A stretch of DNA of 64,000 nt from CAVRUD01 sp963724285 (GTDB lineage: Bacteria > Chloroflexota > Chloroflexia > Thermomicrobiales > UBA6265). The notes under the pieces are model-generated. The model did no database searches. It saw nothing but the letters and a program-made list of their open reading frames with translations, and was not told the DNA's origin. The stretch's first letter is position 1; the number at the start of each line of letters is the position of its first letter. Both the position numbers and the translations under genes were made by a program. The stretch covers positions 439,401 to 503,400 of the forward strand of contig CAVRUD010000032.1 in the NCBI GenBank assembly GCA_963724285.1, read 5' to 3'. Below are positions 44,794 to 54,530 of the stretch, in pieces.

Positions 44794-45600
44794 CTACAGG
44801 AAGATGAGCATTGACCCGGCCAGGAAGGGCGTGCCGACCAGAGCGGTACGCAGTACCTGGCGCGGCGCCCGCCCGGTGAATCTGGCGCCAATGTAGGAAC
44901 CGGACGAGAGCCCAATCACCGTCCCGATCAGGTGCGGGCCGGAAACGTCTCCGTGAAGCGCCATCGAGATGCCGCCGCTGAGGCTGACAAAGATCAGGGT
45001 CAGCATCGTCGTGCCAACCGACTGGCGCAGCGACAGACGAAGCGCGGTCAACAGGCCAAGCTGCAACAGAGGAGCCATGCCGACCCCAAAAAAGGCGGAG
45101 GCCATGCCGCCGCCTAGCCCAAGCAGAATCGCCAGAACCAGATCGCGGCGAGGGTCATAGCTGCCGCTCTCCGCAATCGACAAGATCTGGTCGGCATAGC
45201 GGGTTCGTAACCAGACGAGCAACGCCAGGAACCATAAGGCGGAACCCGCCAGGATCTTGAGCGTCGGTTCAGGGATGCCCTGGCCGAGGTTCGCCCCGGC
45301 GATTGCTCCCGCGATGCCCGAAACGCCGACAAGCACCCCGGGCCGCACGTCGATGTTGCCGTGGCGATAGTGGGAGGCGGTGCCAGAGACACTGACGAAA
45401 CACATTGCGATCAAACCGGTGCCGATCGCCTCGTGCACCGGGAGCTTGAAGACGCTCGTGAGCAGGGCAACCGTTAGCCCGGCCCCACCGGCTCCGACGA
45501 AGCCGAGGAGAATGCCCAGTGAGAAGGTGATGAGGATCAGCGCGAGGATGACACCAAGGTCACCGTTCAGGCTGGAAAGCCCGAAATCAGCCAGGGCCAT
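44794..45600 (-). CDS. TSUP family transporter (sulfite exporter TauE/SafE-like)
   Basis: Eight or so membrane segments in two repeats; GFVGAGGAGLTVALLTSVFK and GGMASAFFGVGMAPLLQLGL are the paired family motifs. It likely exports sulfite or sulfoacetate-type anions. I use ATG 45598-45600 (MALADFGLSSLNGDLGVILA), overlapping the upstream small gene by 14 bases; a start at 45672 would add a charged 24-residue tail. Overlap with the upstream membrane protein suggests coupling. Confidence 0.85.
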   Translation of the reverse strand: MALADFGLSSLNGDLGVILALILITFSLGILLGFVGAGGAGLTVALLTSVFKLPVHEAIGTGLIAMCFVSVSGTASHYRHGNIDVRPGVLVGVSGIAGAIAGANLGQGIPEPTLKILAGSALWFLALLVWLRTRYADQILSIAESGSYDPRRDLVLAILLGLGGGMASAFFGVGMAPLLQLGLLTALRLSLRQSVGTTMLTLIFVSLSGGISMALHGDVSGPHLIGTVIGLSSGSYIGARFTGRAPRQVLRTALVGTPFLAGSMLIFL

Positions 45601-45922
45601 CCTCCGTGTAGGGCTGGCTCGGGTGACGTGACGAGCCGCCCTGTCCGTATCGGTCTCTTGCGTCCCAGCCATCGACGCTGATTACGGTCATGCCCGTGGC
45701 GGTATTTGTCTGGGTTTGATTGCGCAATCGGAACCAGAAATAGACGGCAATCGCCAGGGGAACAAGGAAGATCAGCAGGATGCCCAGGCGGACTATCAGC
45801 GAGATGACACCGTGGAAGAACCAGCCCATGAACAGGCCCAGGACCAGGCCAATCAGGAAGGTGATCCGCGGAACACGGGTACGGGTCCAGAAATCGTATG
45901 GGGGGGATGGCTGCGTTTGCAT
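45587..45922 (-). CDS. Small membrane protein
   Basis: 111 residues from ATG 45920-45922 (MQTQPSPPYDFWTRTRVPRI) with GGAG upstream. Two adjacent hydrophobic helices, TFLIGLVLGLFMGWFFHGVI and LIVRLGILLIFLVPLAIAVYFWF, then a polar tail containing SVDGWDARDRYGQGGSS. Overlaps the TSUP transporter gene, so it may be its accessory subunit; no family recognised. Confidence 0.65.
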   Translation of the reverse strand: MQTQPSPPYDFWTRTRVPRITFLIGLVLGLFMGWFFHGVISLIVRLGILLIFLVPLAIAVYFWFRLRNQTQTNTATGMTVISVDGWDARDRYGQGGSSRHPSQPYTEDGPG

Positions 45923-46235
45923 CACGGAACTCCACCCGGACGCGACAAGCGAACAGACGCCGCGCCTTACCGGTATGCCGCAAGCGTACCGCATGGCCGA
46001 GCCTTGCTGAGTCCGAGTGCCTTCGACGAATCGGTCACTCGTTCCGCGGCACCACGCAGCGGGACAGAACCGCGCCGATCGGCGACAATTCGATCCCCGC
46101 CTGGAAAACGAACCCGCGACCGCACGGTTCCCGCACGCGCAATCAGCCTCGCCTAGGTCCTTACGCACGGCACCGATGGTGGACACGGCGCGTATACTTT
46201 GTAGGACAGGTGTTCTATCGCCCACGGAGACCCTT

Positions 46236-46970
46236 GTGCCCCAGGCCAGCCTCGAGCAGACAGCCCATCCAACCCAGCTACCCCAGCGCCTCCAGCCTCT
46301 AGACGTAGCCGATGCCCTCAGGTTGCCCGCCAAGGTGCAGTGGACGGTCGTCGCACGGTATCGCCACGACGGGGAGTTCGAGGAGGCCGCACGCCTGCTG
46401 GATGCGATCGAAGCCCGCTCCGGCGAGACCGGAACACTCCTCGAGGAACGCGCCCGGCTCGCCTTCGCCCAGGAAGACTTTCCCGACGCGGAGGATCTCC
46501 TCAAGCGCAGGATCGATCGCGCCCCGTCCGCCTCCTCGCGGGCAGCGTTGGCTCGGTTTTATCTAGAGACTGGAGATCTGGAGCAGGCCCAGGCGATCGG
46601 TGAAGAACTCGCCCGGAGCGATGGCGGGCTCCTCACCGTGGCCGGGCTCAACGCCGACATTGCCCGGGCGATGGGAGACACCGGCACCGCCCGAGCGTTT
46701 CACCGCCGGACGCTGGAAGAGCGCGGCAGCAACGTCCACGCCCTGCTGGCGATGGCCTCGCTCGACCTGGAAGATGGCGACGTTGCCTCCGCCCGAGCCC
46801 ATCTCGATCTCGCCGTCGATGCCCTCGAAAGCGGCGGCACAGCGCTGCAGATGGCCTCCGCCGCCCAGCTAGCGCTCGATTTAGGCGATGCCACCCGGGC
46901 CGAGGCGCTGCGGACACGGTCGCGGAAGGCGGACAGCGAGCGGCTGAGGCGCCCTGACAGCGGAGATTGA
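46236..46970 (+). CDS. Tetratricopeptide-repeat protein
   Basis: GTG 46236 with GGAG 7 bases upstream; 244 residues. Helical pairs such as YRHDGEFEEAARLLDAIEAR, ARLAFAQEDFPDAEDLLKRR, ARFYLETGDLEQAQAIGEEL, MASLDLEDGDVASARAHLDL are TPR-like with A-x-x-L-x-x-x-x-G spacing. No enzymatic domain. Its stop overlaps the proposed TTG start of recQ. TATACT at 46193-46198 may be the -10. Confidence 0.75.
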   Translation: MPQASLEQTAHPTQLPQRLQPLDVADALRLPAKVQWTVVARYRHDGEFEEAARLLDAIEARSGETGTLLEERARLAFAQEDFPDAEDLLKRRIDRAPSASSRAALARFYLETGDLEQAQAIGEELARSDGGLLTVAGLNADIARAMGDTGTARAFHRRTLEERGSNVHALLAMASLDLEDGDVASARAHLDLAVDALESGGTALQMASAAQLALDLGDATRAEALRTRSRKADSERLRRPDSGD

Positions 46971-49559
46971 GAAGCACCTCGGTACCGGCTCCGGGCGCGC
47001 TCCCGAGCCTTTACCTGCCACTCCCGCGCCCCGACGCGAACCGCCGGCGGCGGCGCCGGTCCGTCGCTGCGGCCTCACCGCCGTCAACTCAAGAGCGAAC
47101 GCGGAGCGAGGCACCGCCACGCAAAGCCGCGGTAGTAATTGAGCAGCATGAACTGGTCGAAGAGCCTGTCCATGACGAGCCGGATCTCGACGGGCAATTC
47201 CCGGGCACACTGGCCGCCCTGAAGACACTGTTCGGCTTCGACGGGTTGCGTCCTGGGCAGGCGGCGGTCATCGCGCAATGTCCTCGCCAAGCGGGACACC
47301 CTGGCGACGATGCCGACCGGCGCGGGCAAGTCGCTCAGCTTTCAGCTGCCGGCCATGGTGCAGGACGGGGTGACCTTGGTGATCTCCCCCCTGATCGCCC
47401 TGATGAAAGACCAGGTCGAAACACTGCCCGCACCGGTACGGGCCAAGACCGTCCTGATCAACAGCACCCTCAGCATGGACGAGATGCGGCAGGCGCTGGC
47501 CGATGTCGAGGCGGGCGGGGTCAAGCTCGTCTACGCGGCCCCGGAGCGGTTGCGCCAGCACTCGTTCTTGCGCGCGCTGCGTACCGCCGGGGTCGCTCTG
47601 GTCGTCATCGACGAAGCCCACTGCATCAGCCTGTGGGGACACGACTTCCGTCCGGATTACCTTTCGATCCCGAAGGCCCTGCCGGAGTTGGGCCAACCCC
47701 CGATCCTGGCCATCACCGCCACGGCAACCCCCGCCATGGCTCAGCAGATCGGCGCGGGACTGGGCCGGGATCTGGCCCGGATACGGGTCAGCCTCTTCCG
47801 CAAGAACCTCTTCTACGAGGCCCACCGCTGCACCAACCGCGAGGACAAGGTCCGCCGCCTGGTCCAGATCTGCCTGGAGCAGAAGCAGAAGGGCGCCGGC
47901 TGCGGCATCGTCTACGTCGGCTCGCGTAAGGACGCTGAGCAACTCGCCGGGCTGCTCCGGGACCGCGGTATCGCCGCCCTCCCCTACCACGCCGGGCTCG
48001 ATCCAGGCGTTCGAGCAACGAACCAGGACCGGTTCATGGCGGGCGAACGCAACGCCCAGGTAATGGTGGCGACGGTCGCGTTCGGCATGGGCGTCAACAA
48101 GGCGGACGTGCGCTTCATCGTCCACCTTTCGCCGTCCCGTTCGCTCGAAGCCTACGCCCAGGAATCGGGCCGAGCCGGACGCGACGGCAAGCCGGCGCGC
48201 TGCATCCTCCTGTACAGCGCGACCGACCAGGCCAACCTGACCCGGCAGGCGGCGCGGGATGCTCTTGAGTTGGACGACCTGCGCACCGTCTACTCCCGGG
48301 TGAAGCGGGCTGCCTGGGGCCGCTGGGCGATCGTCGACCCGGCCGACGTGCTGCCCCCGGTCGCGCCGGACGAAGATCCGGACGATGTGATCGACGTGCG
48401 CGTGGCGATCGGCGTGCTGGAGCAGGGTGGCCTGATCGTTCGGCACCCGGACGCCCCGGCGTCGCGCACGCTGCGGCCCGCTTTCCGGGGCGCTGGGTTC
48501 GGCCAGGTAGATGCCTTGCCACTATCAGACGAAGACGCAGCGGTCTGGGGACGTATCAGGGACGGCCTGCTCTCGGAAGAGCAGGAAGACGATCAACTCA
48601 CGTTCCGGACGGCGGTCGCCTGCAACTCCTTCGATCTCACCCCGACCGACATCGAGCGCATCCTGGAAGGGCAGACCGAGTTTCGCGTGCGAGACGAACG
48701 CCGGACGGTTTGCCTCGAACTGCTGCCCGCCGATCAGCAGTCAGGCGAGCGGCTGCGTCAGGTACTGGAACGGGCGCGGGTCGAGTCGCAGCGGCGCATC
48801 GCCCAGATCATGGCCTACGCCAACGGAGGCCGATGCCGGCATGTGGTGATGGCGGCTCACCTGGGCGAGCGGCTTTCTCCCTGCGATTCCGCTTGCGATG
48901 TCTGCACCGGCGACTCGGATACAACCGCCGATCAAGCCGTCTATCGCTCACGGACCACAGCGGCCGACGCCAAGGTTGTGCTAGAGACGGTGCGGACCCT
49001 CCCCTTCCCGATGGGCAAGCCCGGGATTACGAAGATCCTGGCGGGCTCGGTCGAGAGTCGTGTCCGCTCAGACCGCACGCCCACCTTCGGCAAGCTCAAG
49101 GACTTGAGCAAGGGCCGGATCGACAGCCTGATCGACTCCCTGATCGCCGACGGCTTCCTTAACCGGAACATGGAGCACGAATACAAGATCATCACCCTGA
49201 CCGCGCGGGGCGCAAACGCCAGCGAGGACGATTTGTCCGGCTACGAGCAACGGTCAAGCATCTCCCCGTCGTCGGCAACCACGAGCCGATCGCGCGCCAA
49301 ACCGCAGGAAGCCGACGATATCCAACTCGACCCTGCCGGCGAGGCGTTGCTGGGGCGGTTGCAAGAGTGGCGCTCCCAGCGGGCCTCGCTGGACGCCATG
49401 CCGACTTATGTCATTGCTCACAATAAGGACCTCGTGGCGCTGGCCTCGATCCGGCCATCGTCAGCAGCGGCCCTGGCCTCCGTCCCCGGTTTCGGACCAT
49501 CGCGAGTGGCGAAGTACGGCGAGGAAATCCTGGCGCTGATCGCTGCTGCCGACGACTAA
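46967..49559 (+). CDS. recQ: ATP-dependent DNA helicase RecQ, one frameshift near the 5' end
   Basis: The 5' part reads GTLAALKTLFGFDGLRPGQAAVIA, then one extra C near 47276 breaks the frame. Removing it gives NVLAKRDTLATMPTGAGKSL with the Walker A. From 47310 to 49559 the frame is intact: VIDEAHCISLWGHDF (DEAH), ATATPAMAQQ, IVYVGSRKDAEQLAGLL, VATVAFGMGVNKADVRFIVH, QESGRAGRDG, the RQC zinc cysteines (CRHV...CDSACDVC) and a C-terminal HRDC domain (PTYVIAHNKDLVALASIRPS). It unwinds DNA in recombination and fork repair. The start is a TTG overlapping the TPR gene's stop. The break in an otherwise well-kept core gene suggests a sequence error. Confidence 0.85.
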
Positions 49560-49560
49560 T

Positions 49561-49712
49561 GCGGTCACCGAAAACCTTGGCCGGGGTCGCCGCTCGCCTC
49601 GGAGAGGCTGCCCGGTTTAGCCTGGGCCAACCCTGGGCCAACCTTGGGCCAACCCTGGGCCGTCAGCCCGGGCGGCAGGCAACAGCGGCCAACCATTCCC
49701 ACGAGCGCTCTC
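49561..49712. repeat. Dispersed AGCCTCGGAGAGGCT element, copy b, three 11-bp units
   Basis: Begins one base after the recQ stop with GCGGTCACCGAAAACCTTGG, then GCCTCGGAGAGGCTG, three tandem GGGCCAACCYT units (49624-49656) and GTCAGCCCGGGCGGCAGG. It ends at CACGAGCGCTCT, also found in copy c. Confidence 0.8.
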
Positions 49713-50058
49713 TAAGTAGGCGCTGGTAAAGACGTGCGGGGGTGTAGGCTGCCGCGAAGCGGAGGAGCAGCGATGGGGGCTGGCGGCGACCGGGCGGCGG
49801 GCGCCCCCGGGGCTGGACGGTGGCCCGCGCCGGTACGGTCGGGCACCGGGCGCTGGCGGGCCGGGCGGCGCGGCTGGAGGTGGGGCCGCTGCCCCGCTCC
49901 GGCCCCGAGCCCGACCCGCCGGGCCGCGCCCGCCGCCGCCTGGTGCCGGCCCGGTGGATCGCGGGGCGCCGCCCGCCCGGCCGCCCGGCCGCCCCACAGG
50001 CGCGCCGGACTCGCGGCCACCAACCTCCCGCCGCACCCCTTTACCAGCACCTACTTAG
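49712..50058. mobile_element. MITE-like element with 28-bp imperfect terminal inverted repeats
   Basis: Left end CTAAGTAGGCGCTGGTAAAG (49712-) and right end (50031-50058) match over 25 of 28 positions. The 290-bp interior is extremely GC-rich. The plus frame from 49820 has weak coding character (GHRALAGRAARLEVGPLPRS) but no recognised domain, and no target duplication is clear. It directly abuts repeat copy b. 50059-50149 is plain intergenic. Confidence 0.55.
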
Positions 50059-50149
50059 CTTACCGGCAAGTCCGGCGGAGCGCCTGCCCTCTCCAGCAGC
50101 CCGCAACACCCACCCATCCGCACCATCGTGCCAGTGCCGGTCAATCGCC

Positions 50150-51223
50150 CTACGCGAGGCGGACGCGCCGTCCGGTGCGGGCGGCCTCGTAGGCCGCGTC
50201 GATGACCCGCAGCGCCCTGGTGACATCCTCGCCCGTGACGACAGGGTCACGGTCCTCGTCAATCGCTCCGAGGAGGTCGGCGATGATCGCGGCCCCGGTT
50301 GCCCCATAGCCGGGGACCGAACGGTTGGTGTAGACGGTCTCCTGAGCGACGACCGGGTCGAGATGCGTGCCGCCGCCAAACCAGGTCAGCCGACCGTCCG
50401 GTTTGACCGTGATCGAGCCGTTCTCGCCCCGGAGCGCCAGATACCCATCTCCACCCGGCCTGGGCAGCGCATACGCGTAGTGGATGGTCCCAAGCGCCCC
50501 GCTCGCGTAGCGCAGCCCGACGGAGACCGCGTCCTCGACGTCGATCTGCGCTCCCCCAACGTTGCCCGTCATCGCCTGGACCTCGACGATCTCGTCGCCG
50601 GTCAGCCAGAGCAGTTGGTCGATGTCGTGGACGGCAAGCCAATGCAGGATCCCTCCGCCGCTCGCTCCGCCGTCGAAGATAGGGTTGCCTGGATCTCTGA
50701 CCCTCACGGAAGAGGTCGTGAAGACCGCCTCCGTCGTCAGAAGGCGGCCGAGCCTGCCATCCTGAACGATCGCTCTGGCATCGCGCCAGCCCTGCCCGTA
50801 GCGGCGTGTAAGGGCGACCGCAACCTTGACGCCGGCTTCCCGCGCGGCCAGGAAGGCGGGCTCCGCCTCCGCGGCGGTCCGCGCTCCAGGCTTGTCGACG
50901 AGCACATGGACCCCGGCCATGGCCAGGCGAGTGATCGCGCCGGGCGCCACGTTGTTCGGCAGGGTGACGAGGGCAAGGTCGAGCCGTTCGCACGCGAGCA
51001 GTGCATCCAGGTCGGTGTAGAAGGGGATCGAGCGGTAGGCCTCATCGAGGGTGGCCGGGAGGCTCACGTCATGGTGCGTGGGGCCGAGGGCCGCTCCCCG
51101 AGCCGGATCAGGGTCATACAGAGCGACAATCTCGAGCCGGTCGCGAAACAGCTCCAGGCTCTTCACCCAGCCGGTTACGTGGTAATGGTTCAGCCCCAAT
51201 ATGCCAACACGCAGGTTCGACAT
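50150..51223 (-). CDS. Gfo/Idh/MocA family oxidoreductase
   Basis: 357 residues. VGILGLNHYHVTGWVKSLEL is the Rossmann start; VHVLVDKPGARTAAEAEPAF has DKP in place of the usual EKP. GGILHWLAVHDIDQLLWLTG carries the H-x-x-x-D active-site motif, with the C-terminal dimer sheet following. NAD(P)-dependent oxidation/reduction of a sugar or cyclitol is likely. ATG 51221-51223; adjacent to, and divergent from, the ggt gene. Confidence 0.87.
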   Translation of the reverse strand: MSNLRVGILGLNHYHVTGWVKSLELFRDRLEIVALYDPDPARGAALGPTHHDVSLPATLDEAYRSIPFYTDLDALLACERLDLALVTLPNNVAPGAITRLAMAGVHVLVDKPGARTAAEAEPAFLAAREAGVKVAVALTRRYGQGWRDARAIVQDGRLGRLLTTEAVFTTSSVRVRDPGNPIFDGGASGGGILHWLAVHDIDQLLWLTGDEIVEVQAMTGNVGGAQIDVEDAVSVGLRYASGALGTIHYAYALPRPGGDGYLALRGENGSITVKPDGRLTWFGGGTHLDPVVAQETVYTNRSVPGYGATGAAIIADLLGAIDEDRDPVVTGEDVTRALRVIDAAYEAARTGRRVRLA

Positions 51224-51435
51224 CGTGCCTCCTCACCCCCGGGAAACCCGTCTGTAGTGCGCGCGCGTCCATGCGACACTGCCGGTAGTATCGCGTTGGT
51301 CGACCGGGATCGTGGACCGGGAATGTGCGTTTGGCAGGCTCCGCGGCCAGCATGGTAGCCGTGCCTCGTCGTTCACCGGGGTCGGTGTCGCATTGCCCCG
51401 GTCTCGCGGAGCAGACGAGCAGTGAGGAGGTCATC

Positions 51436-53085
51436 GTGGTCTGGGCAAACAGGGGGTTGACGCACCGGCCGATCGCCGTCGGGACGAGGGGCATGGTCGC
51501 TTCGGCCAACCAACTGGCCTCGCTCGCGGGCCTTCGCATGCTGATGCAGGGTGGAAACGCCGTCGACGCAGCGGTGGCGGTTGCCGCCGCGCTCAACGTC
51601 GTCGAACCCTACATGTCCGGAATCGGTGGCTCCGGGTACTTGATGCACTACGACGCCAAAGACCGCGAAGTCCGCGTCCTGAACTACAACGGTAACGCCC
51701 CGAAAGCCGCGAAACTCGATGCGTTCAGGAACCGGCAGGAGCAGGAGCATGGCCCGAAGTCGCCGATGATTCCGGCGGCGTGTGGCGGCTGGCTGACCGC
51801 ACTCGAAGCAAAGGGCAGACTTGATCGCGCGACCGTTTTTGCCCCGGCGATCGAGTATGCCGAACTGGGCATACCGCTCACGACAAAGAACGAGCACTTC
51901 TATCGTCAGGCATTGCGCGGCGGGCACATGGACGCACTCGCCAGGAGCGTCTTCATTCCCGGTGGAGAGGCACCGTCCGCCGGCACGATCATCCGGCAGC
52001 CAATGCTCGCCGAGACGTTCCGGCGCGTCGTCGACGGCGGCATGAACGCGTTCTATCTCGGTCCACTTGGGAGGGAGATCGTTGCCGCGGTGCAATCCCA
52101 GGATGGCCTCCTCAGCGACGAGGACATGGAGGAGTTCCAACCCTTCTGGGAAGCGCCTACGTCGATCGACTATCGCGGCTACTCGATTCACACTGCCCCA
52201 CCGCCGTGCTCCGGCATCCAGTATCTGCAGAGCCTCAAGCTGTCAGAACGGTTCGACATCGCGGGGCTGGGCCACAACAGCGCCGAGGCCATTCACGTCA
52301 TATTGGAGGCGATGAAGCTCGCAATCGCGGACCGCATCCACTACGCCTCGCTGGGCGCCGACTGCCCCACTGACGAACTGCTTTCACCGGACTACATCGC
52401 CGCACGGAGCGCGCTGATCGACGAGCGGAACGTCGGATTCAGCGAGGGGGAACGGTTCGACACGCGACTGATCGACGCCAACGCCATCCCGCCCGGCTCC
52501 CTCCGGAGCACGCACAAGGTGCCGGAGTCGACCACCCACTTCGATGTCATCGACGGTGAGGGCAATGCCGTCGCCGTAACCCAGAGCCTGGGCGACGGAT
52601 TCGGCAGCGGCGTCATGGCGGGCTCAACCGGGATCATGCTCAACAACTTCAATTACTGGTTCGACAGCAACCCGCGGAGCCCGAACGTGATCGGCCCTGG
52701 CAAACGCATCGAGATGTGCATGGCCCCGGCCGCACTGACCCACGGCGACGGCGCGCTCTTCGGCGTGATCGGCACGCCCGGATCGTTCGGCATCCTGCAG
52801 ACGACGCCGCAGATGATCATGAACGTGATCGACCACGGGTTCAGCATCCAGGCCGCGATCGAAGCCCCCCGCGTCCGCGCCTATGAAGCGACGACGATCG
52901 AGGTCGAAGCCCGCATCCCCAAGGCTGTCCGCGACGACCTTATCCGTCGCGGCCACACCATTCGCCTCATCGACGACTGGTCGTACCTCGTCGGCGGCGG
53001 CCAGGGCGCCCTCGTCGATCCGGACAGCGGCGCGTTCTACGGCGGCGCCGACCCACGGCGGGACGGCGTCGCGCTTGGGTTCTAA
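51436..53085 (+). CDS. ggt: Gamma-glutamyltransferase
   Basis: Ntn-hydrolase that self-cleaves and transfers or hydrolyses gamma-glutamyl groups. GTG 51436 has AGGAGG 5 bases upstream. GNAVDAAVAVAAALNVVEPY, MSGIGGSGYLM, and the autoprocessing/catalytic Thr in VPESTTHFDVIDGEGNAVAV; the later GGGQG block is GGGQGALVDPDSGAFYGGAD. No signal peptide, so probably cytoplasmic. 549 residues, intact. Its TAA stop is formed at the junction with inserted IS DNA: without the insertions the gene would end TTC-TAG at the same codon. Confidence 0.9.
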   Translation: MVWANRGLTHRPIAVGTRGMVASANQLASLAGLRMLMQGGNAVDAAVAVAAALNVVEPYMSGIGGSGYLMHYDAKDREVRVLNYNGNAPKAAKLDAFRNRQEQEHGPKSPMIPAACGGWLTALEAKGRLDRATVFAPAIEYAELGIPLTTKNEHFYRQALRGGHMDALARSVFIPGGEAPSAGTIIRQPMLAETFRRVVDGGMNAFYLGPLGREIVAAVQSQDGLLSDEDMEEFQPFWEAPTSIDYRGYSIHTAPPPCSGIQYLQSLKLSERFDIAGLGHNSAEAIHVILEAMKLAIADRIHYASLGADCPTDELLSPDYIAARSALIDERNVGFSEGERFDTRLIDANAIPPGSLRSTHKVPESTTHFDVIDGEGNAVAVTQSLGDGFGSGVMAGSTGIMLNNFNYWFDSNPRSPNVIGPGKRIEMCMAPAALTHGDGALFGVIGTPGSFGILQTTPQMIMNVIDHGFSIQAAIEAPRVRAYEATTIEVEARIPKAVRDDLIRRGHTIRLIDDWSYLVGGGQGALVDPDSGAFYGGADPRRDGVALGF

Positions 53086-53086
53086 G

Positions 53087-54529
53087 CTCGACTTTGGCCA
53101 TTTGGAGGGTCGCTGGGTGGTAGGGTAGGCTCGTCACACTCTGTCAGGAGGAGTGGCGATGCCCACCCCGCCACCCGCGATGCGACCCCTGCTCGCCCCG
53201 TTCGCGCCACACTTCGCCCGGCGGGTGTGGCCCCACGCGCCGGTCCTGCTCGTCGGCACGATCCTCGCCCCCGGCCGGCGCACGGTCGCCGCGGCGCTGC
53301 GGGCGATGGGGCTGGACCGGCGCGCGGGCTTCGAGCGCGACCACCGGGTCCTCAACCGCGACCGGTGGTCCGGCCTGGCCGTGAGCCGCACCTTGCTGGG
53401 GCTGCTCGGCGCCGCCTTCGTCCCCGATGGGCCGCTGGTCGTCGGCATCGACGAGACGGTGGAGCGCCGCCGCGGCGCGAAGCTCGCGGCCAAGGGGATC
53501 GACCGCGACGCGGTGCGCTCCAGCCATTCGCACGTCGTCAAGGCCAGCGGGCTGCGCTGGGTCTGCCTGATGCTCCTCGTGCCCGTCCCGTGGGCGGGCC
53601 GCGTGTGGGCCCTGCCGTTCCTCACGGCCCTGGCCCCGGCCGAGCGGTACAACCGGGACCGCGGGCGGCGCCACAAGGCCCCGACCGACTGGGCGGGCCA
53701 GCTGCTCCTGGTGGTCCGGCGCTGGTGGCCCGACCGCCCCATCGTCGCGGTCGCCGACGCCCCCTACGCCGCCATCGACCTCCTGGCGCGGTGCCGCGCG
53801 GTGCGGCGGCCGGTCACGGTGGTCACGCGCCTGCGGCTCGACGCGGCGCTCTACGCCCCGGCCCCACCCCGGCGCCCGCACCAGAACGGTCGCCCCCGCG
53901 TGAACGGCGCGCGCCTCCCGACGCTGGCGGCCACCGCGGCCGATCCTGCCACCGAGTGGGCGCCCGCCACCGTCGCCAACTGGTACGGGCGCGGCCCCCG
54001 CGCCGTGGAGGTCGCGACGGACACGGCGGTCTGGTACCACTCCGGGCAGCCGCCGGTGCCGCTGCGCTGGGTGCTGGTCCGCGACCCGGCCGGCGCCTTC
54101 GACCCGCAGGCCCTGCTCTGCACCGACCAAGGCGCCGCCCCCGCGCAGATCCTGGGCTGGTTCGTGCCGCGGTGGCAACGCGAGGTCACCTTCGCGGAGG
54201 CGCGCCGCCACCGCGGGGTCGAAACCCAGCGCCAGTGGTCCGAGCCGGCGATCCGGCGCGCGCCGCCGGCGCTGCTGGGCCTGTTCGCGCTGGTGACGCT
54301 GGTGGCCCACCCGCACATGGTTGCCGGCGTCCCCGTCCGGCAGGCCGCCTGGTATCCCAAACCGCTCCCCACGTTCGCGGACGCACTCGCCTCGGTGCGG
54401 CGGGGATTGTGGGCGTCCGAGAGTTTTTGCACGTCCCCCGGCAGGGGGGACATGGCAGACGTGCCCCGCGCGGTGCTCGAGCGCTTGACCGACGCGCGTT
54501 GCTACGCGGCCTGAATGGCCAAAGTCGAG
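53087..54529 (+). mobile_element. IS701-family insertion sequence
   Basis: Terminal inverted repeats CTCGACTTTGGCCATT (53087-53102) and its exact complement (54514-54529). Flanking direct repeat CTAA(G) at 53082-53086 and 54530-54534, fitting the YTAR target of the family. One full-length transposase gene inside. Confidence 0.85.
53159..54514 (+). CDS. IS701-family DDE transposase
   Basis: 451 residues from ATG 53159 (AGGAGGAG site at 53146-53152, better spaced than GTG 53153). Catalytic residues: Asp in VVGIDETVERRRG, Asp in VAVADAPYAAIDLL, and Glu in TFAEARRHRGVETQRQWSE, the diagnostic IS701 C-terminal motif. Intact and flanked by perfect ends with a target duplication, so the element looks recent and possibly active. 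Confidence 0.88.
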   Translation: MPTPPPAMRPLLAPFAPHFARRVWPHAPVLLVGTILAPGRRTVAAALRAMGLDRRAGFERDHRVLNRDRWSGLAVSRTLLGLLGAAFVPDGPLVVGIDETVERRRGAKLAAKGIDRDAVRSSHSHVVKASGLRWVCLMLLVPVPWAGRVWALPFLTALAPAERYNRDRGRRHKAPTDWAGQLLLVVRRWWPDRPIVAVADAPYAAIDLLARCRAVRRPVTVVTRLRLDAALYAPAPPRRPHQNGRPRVNGARLPTLAATAADPATEWAPATVANWYGRGPRAVEVATDTAVWYHSGQPPVPLRWVLVRDPAGAFDPQALLCTDQGAAPAQILGWFVPRWQREVTFAEARRHRGVETQRQWSEPAIRRAPPALLGLFALVTLVAHPHMVAGVPVRQAAWYPKPLPTFADALASVRRGLWASESFCTSPGRGDMADVPRAVLERLTDARCYAA

Positions 54530-54530
54530 C

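Noticed and set aside
47268..48446. 392-residue minus-strand frame antisense to recQ
   Set aside because: Shadow of the RecQ helicase; no recognised motifs.
53144..54316. Antisense frame within the IS701 transposase
   Set aside because: Shadow of a complete transposase with all catalytic motifs on the plus strand.
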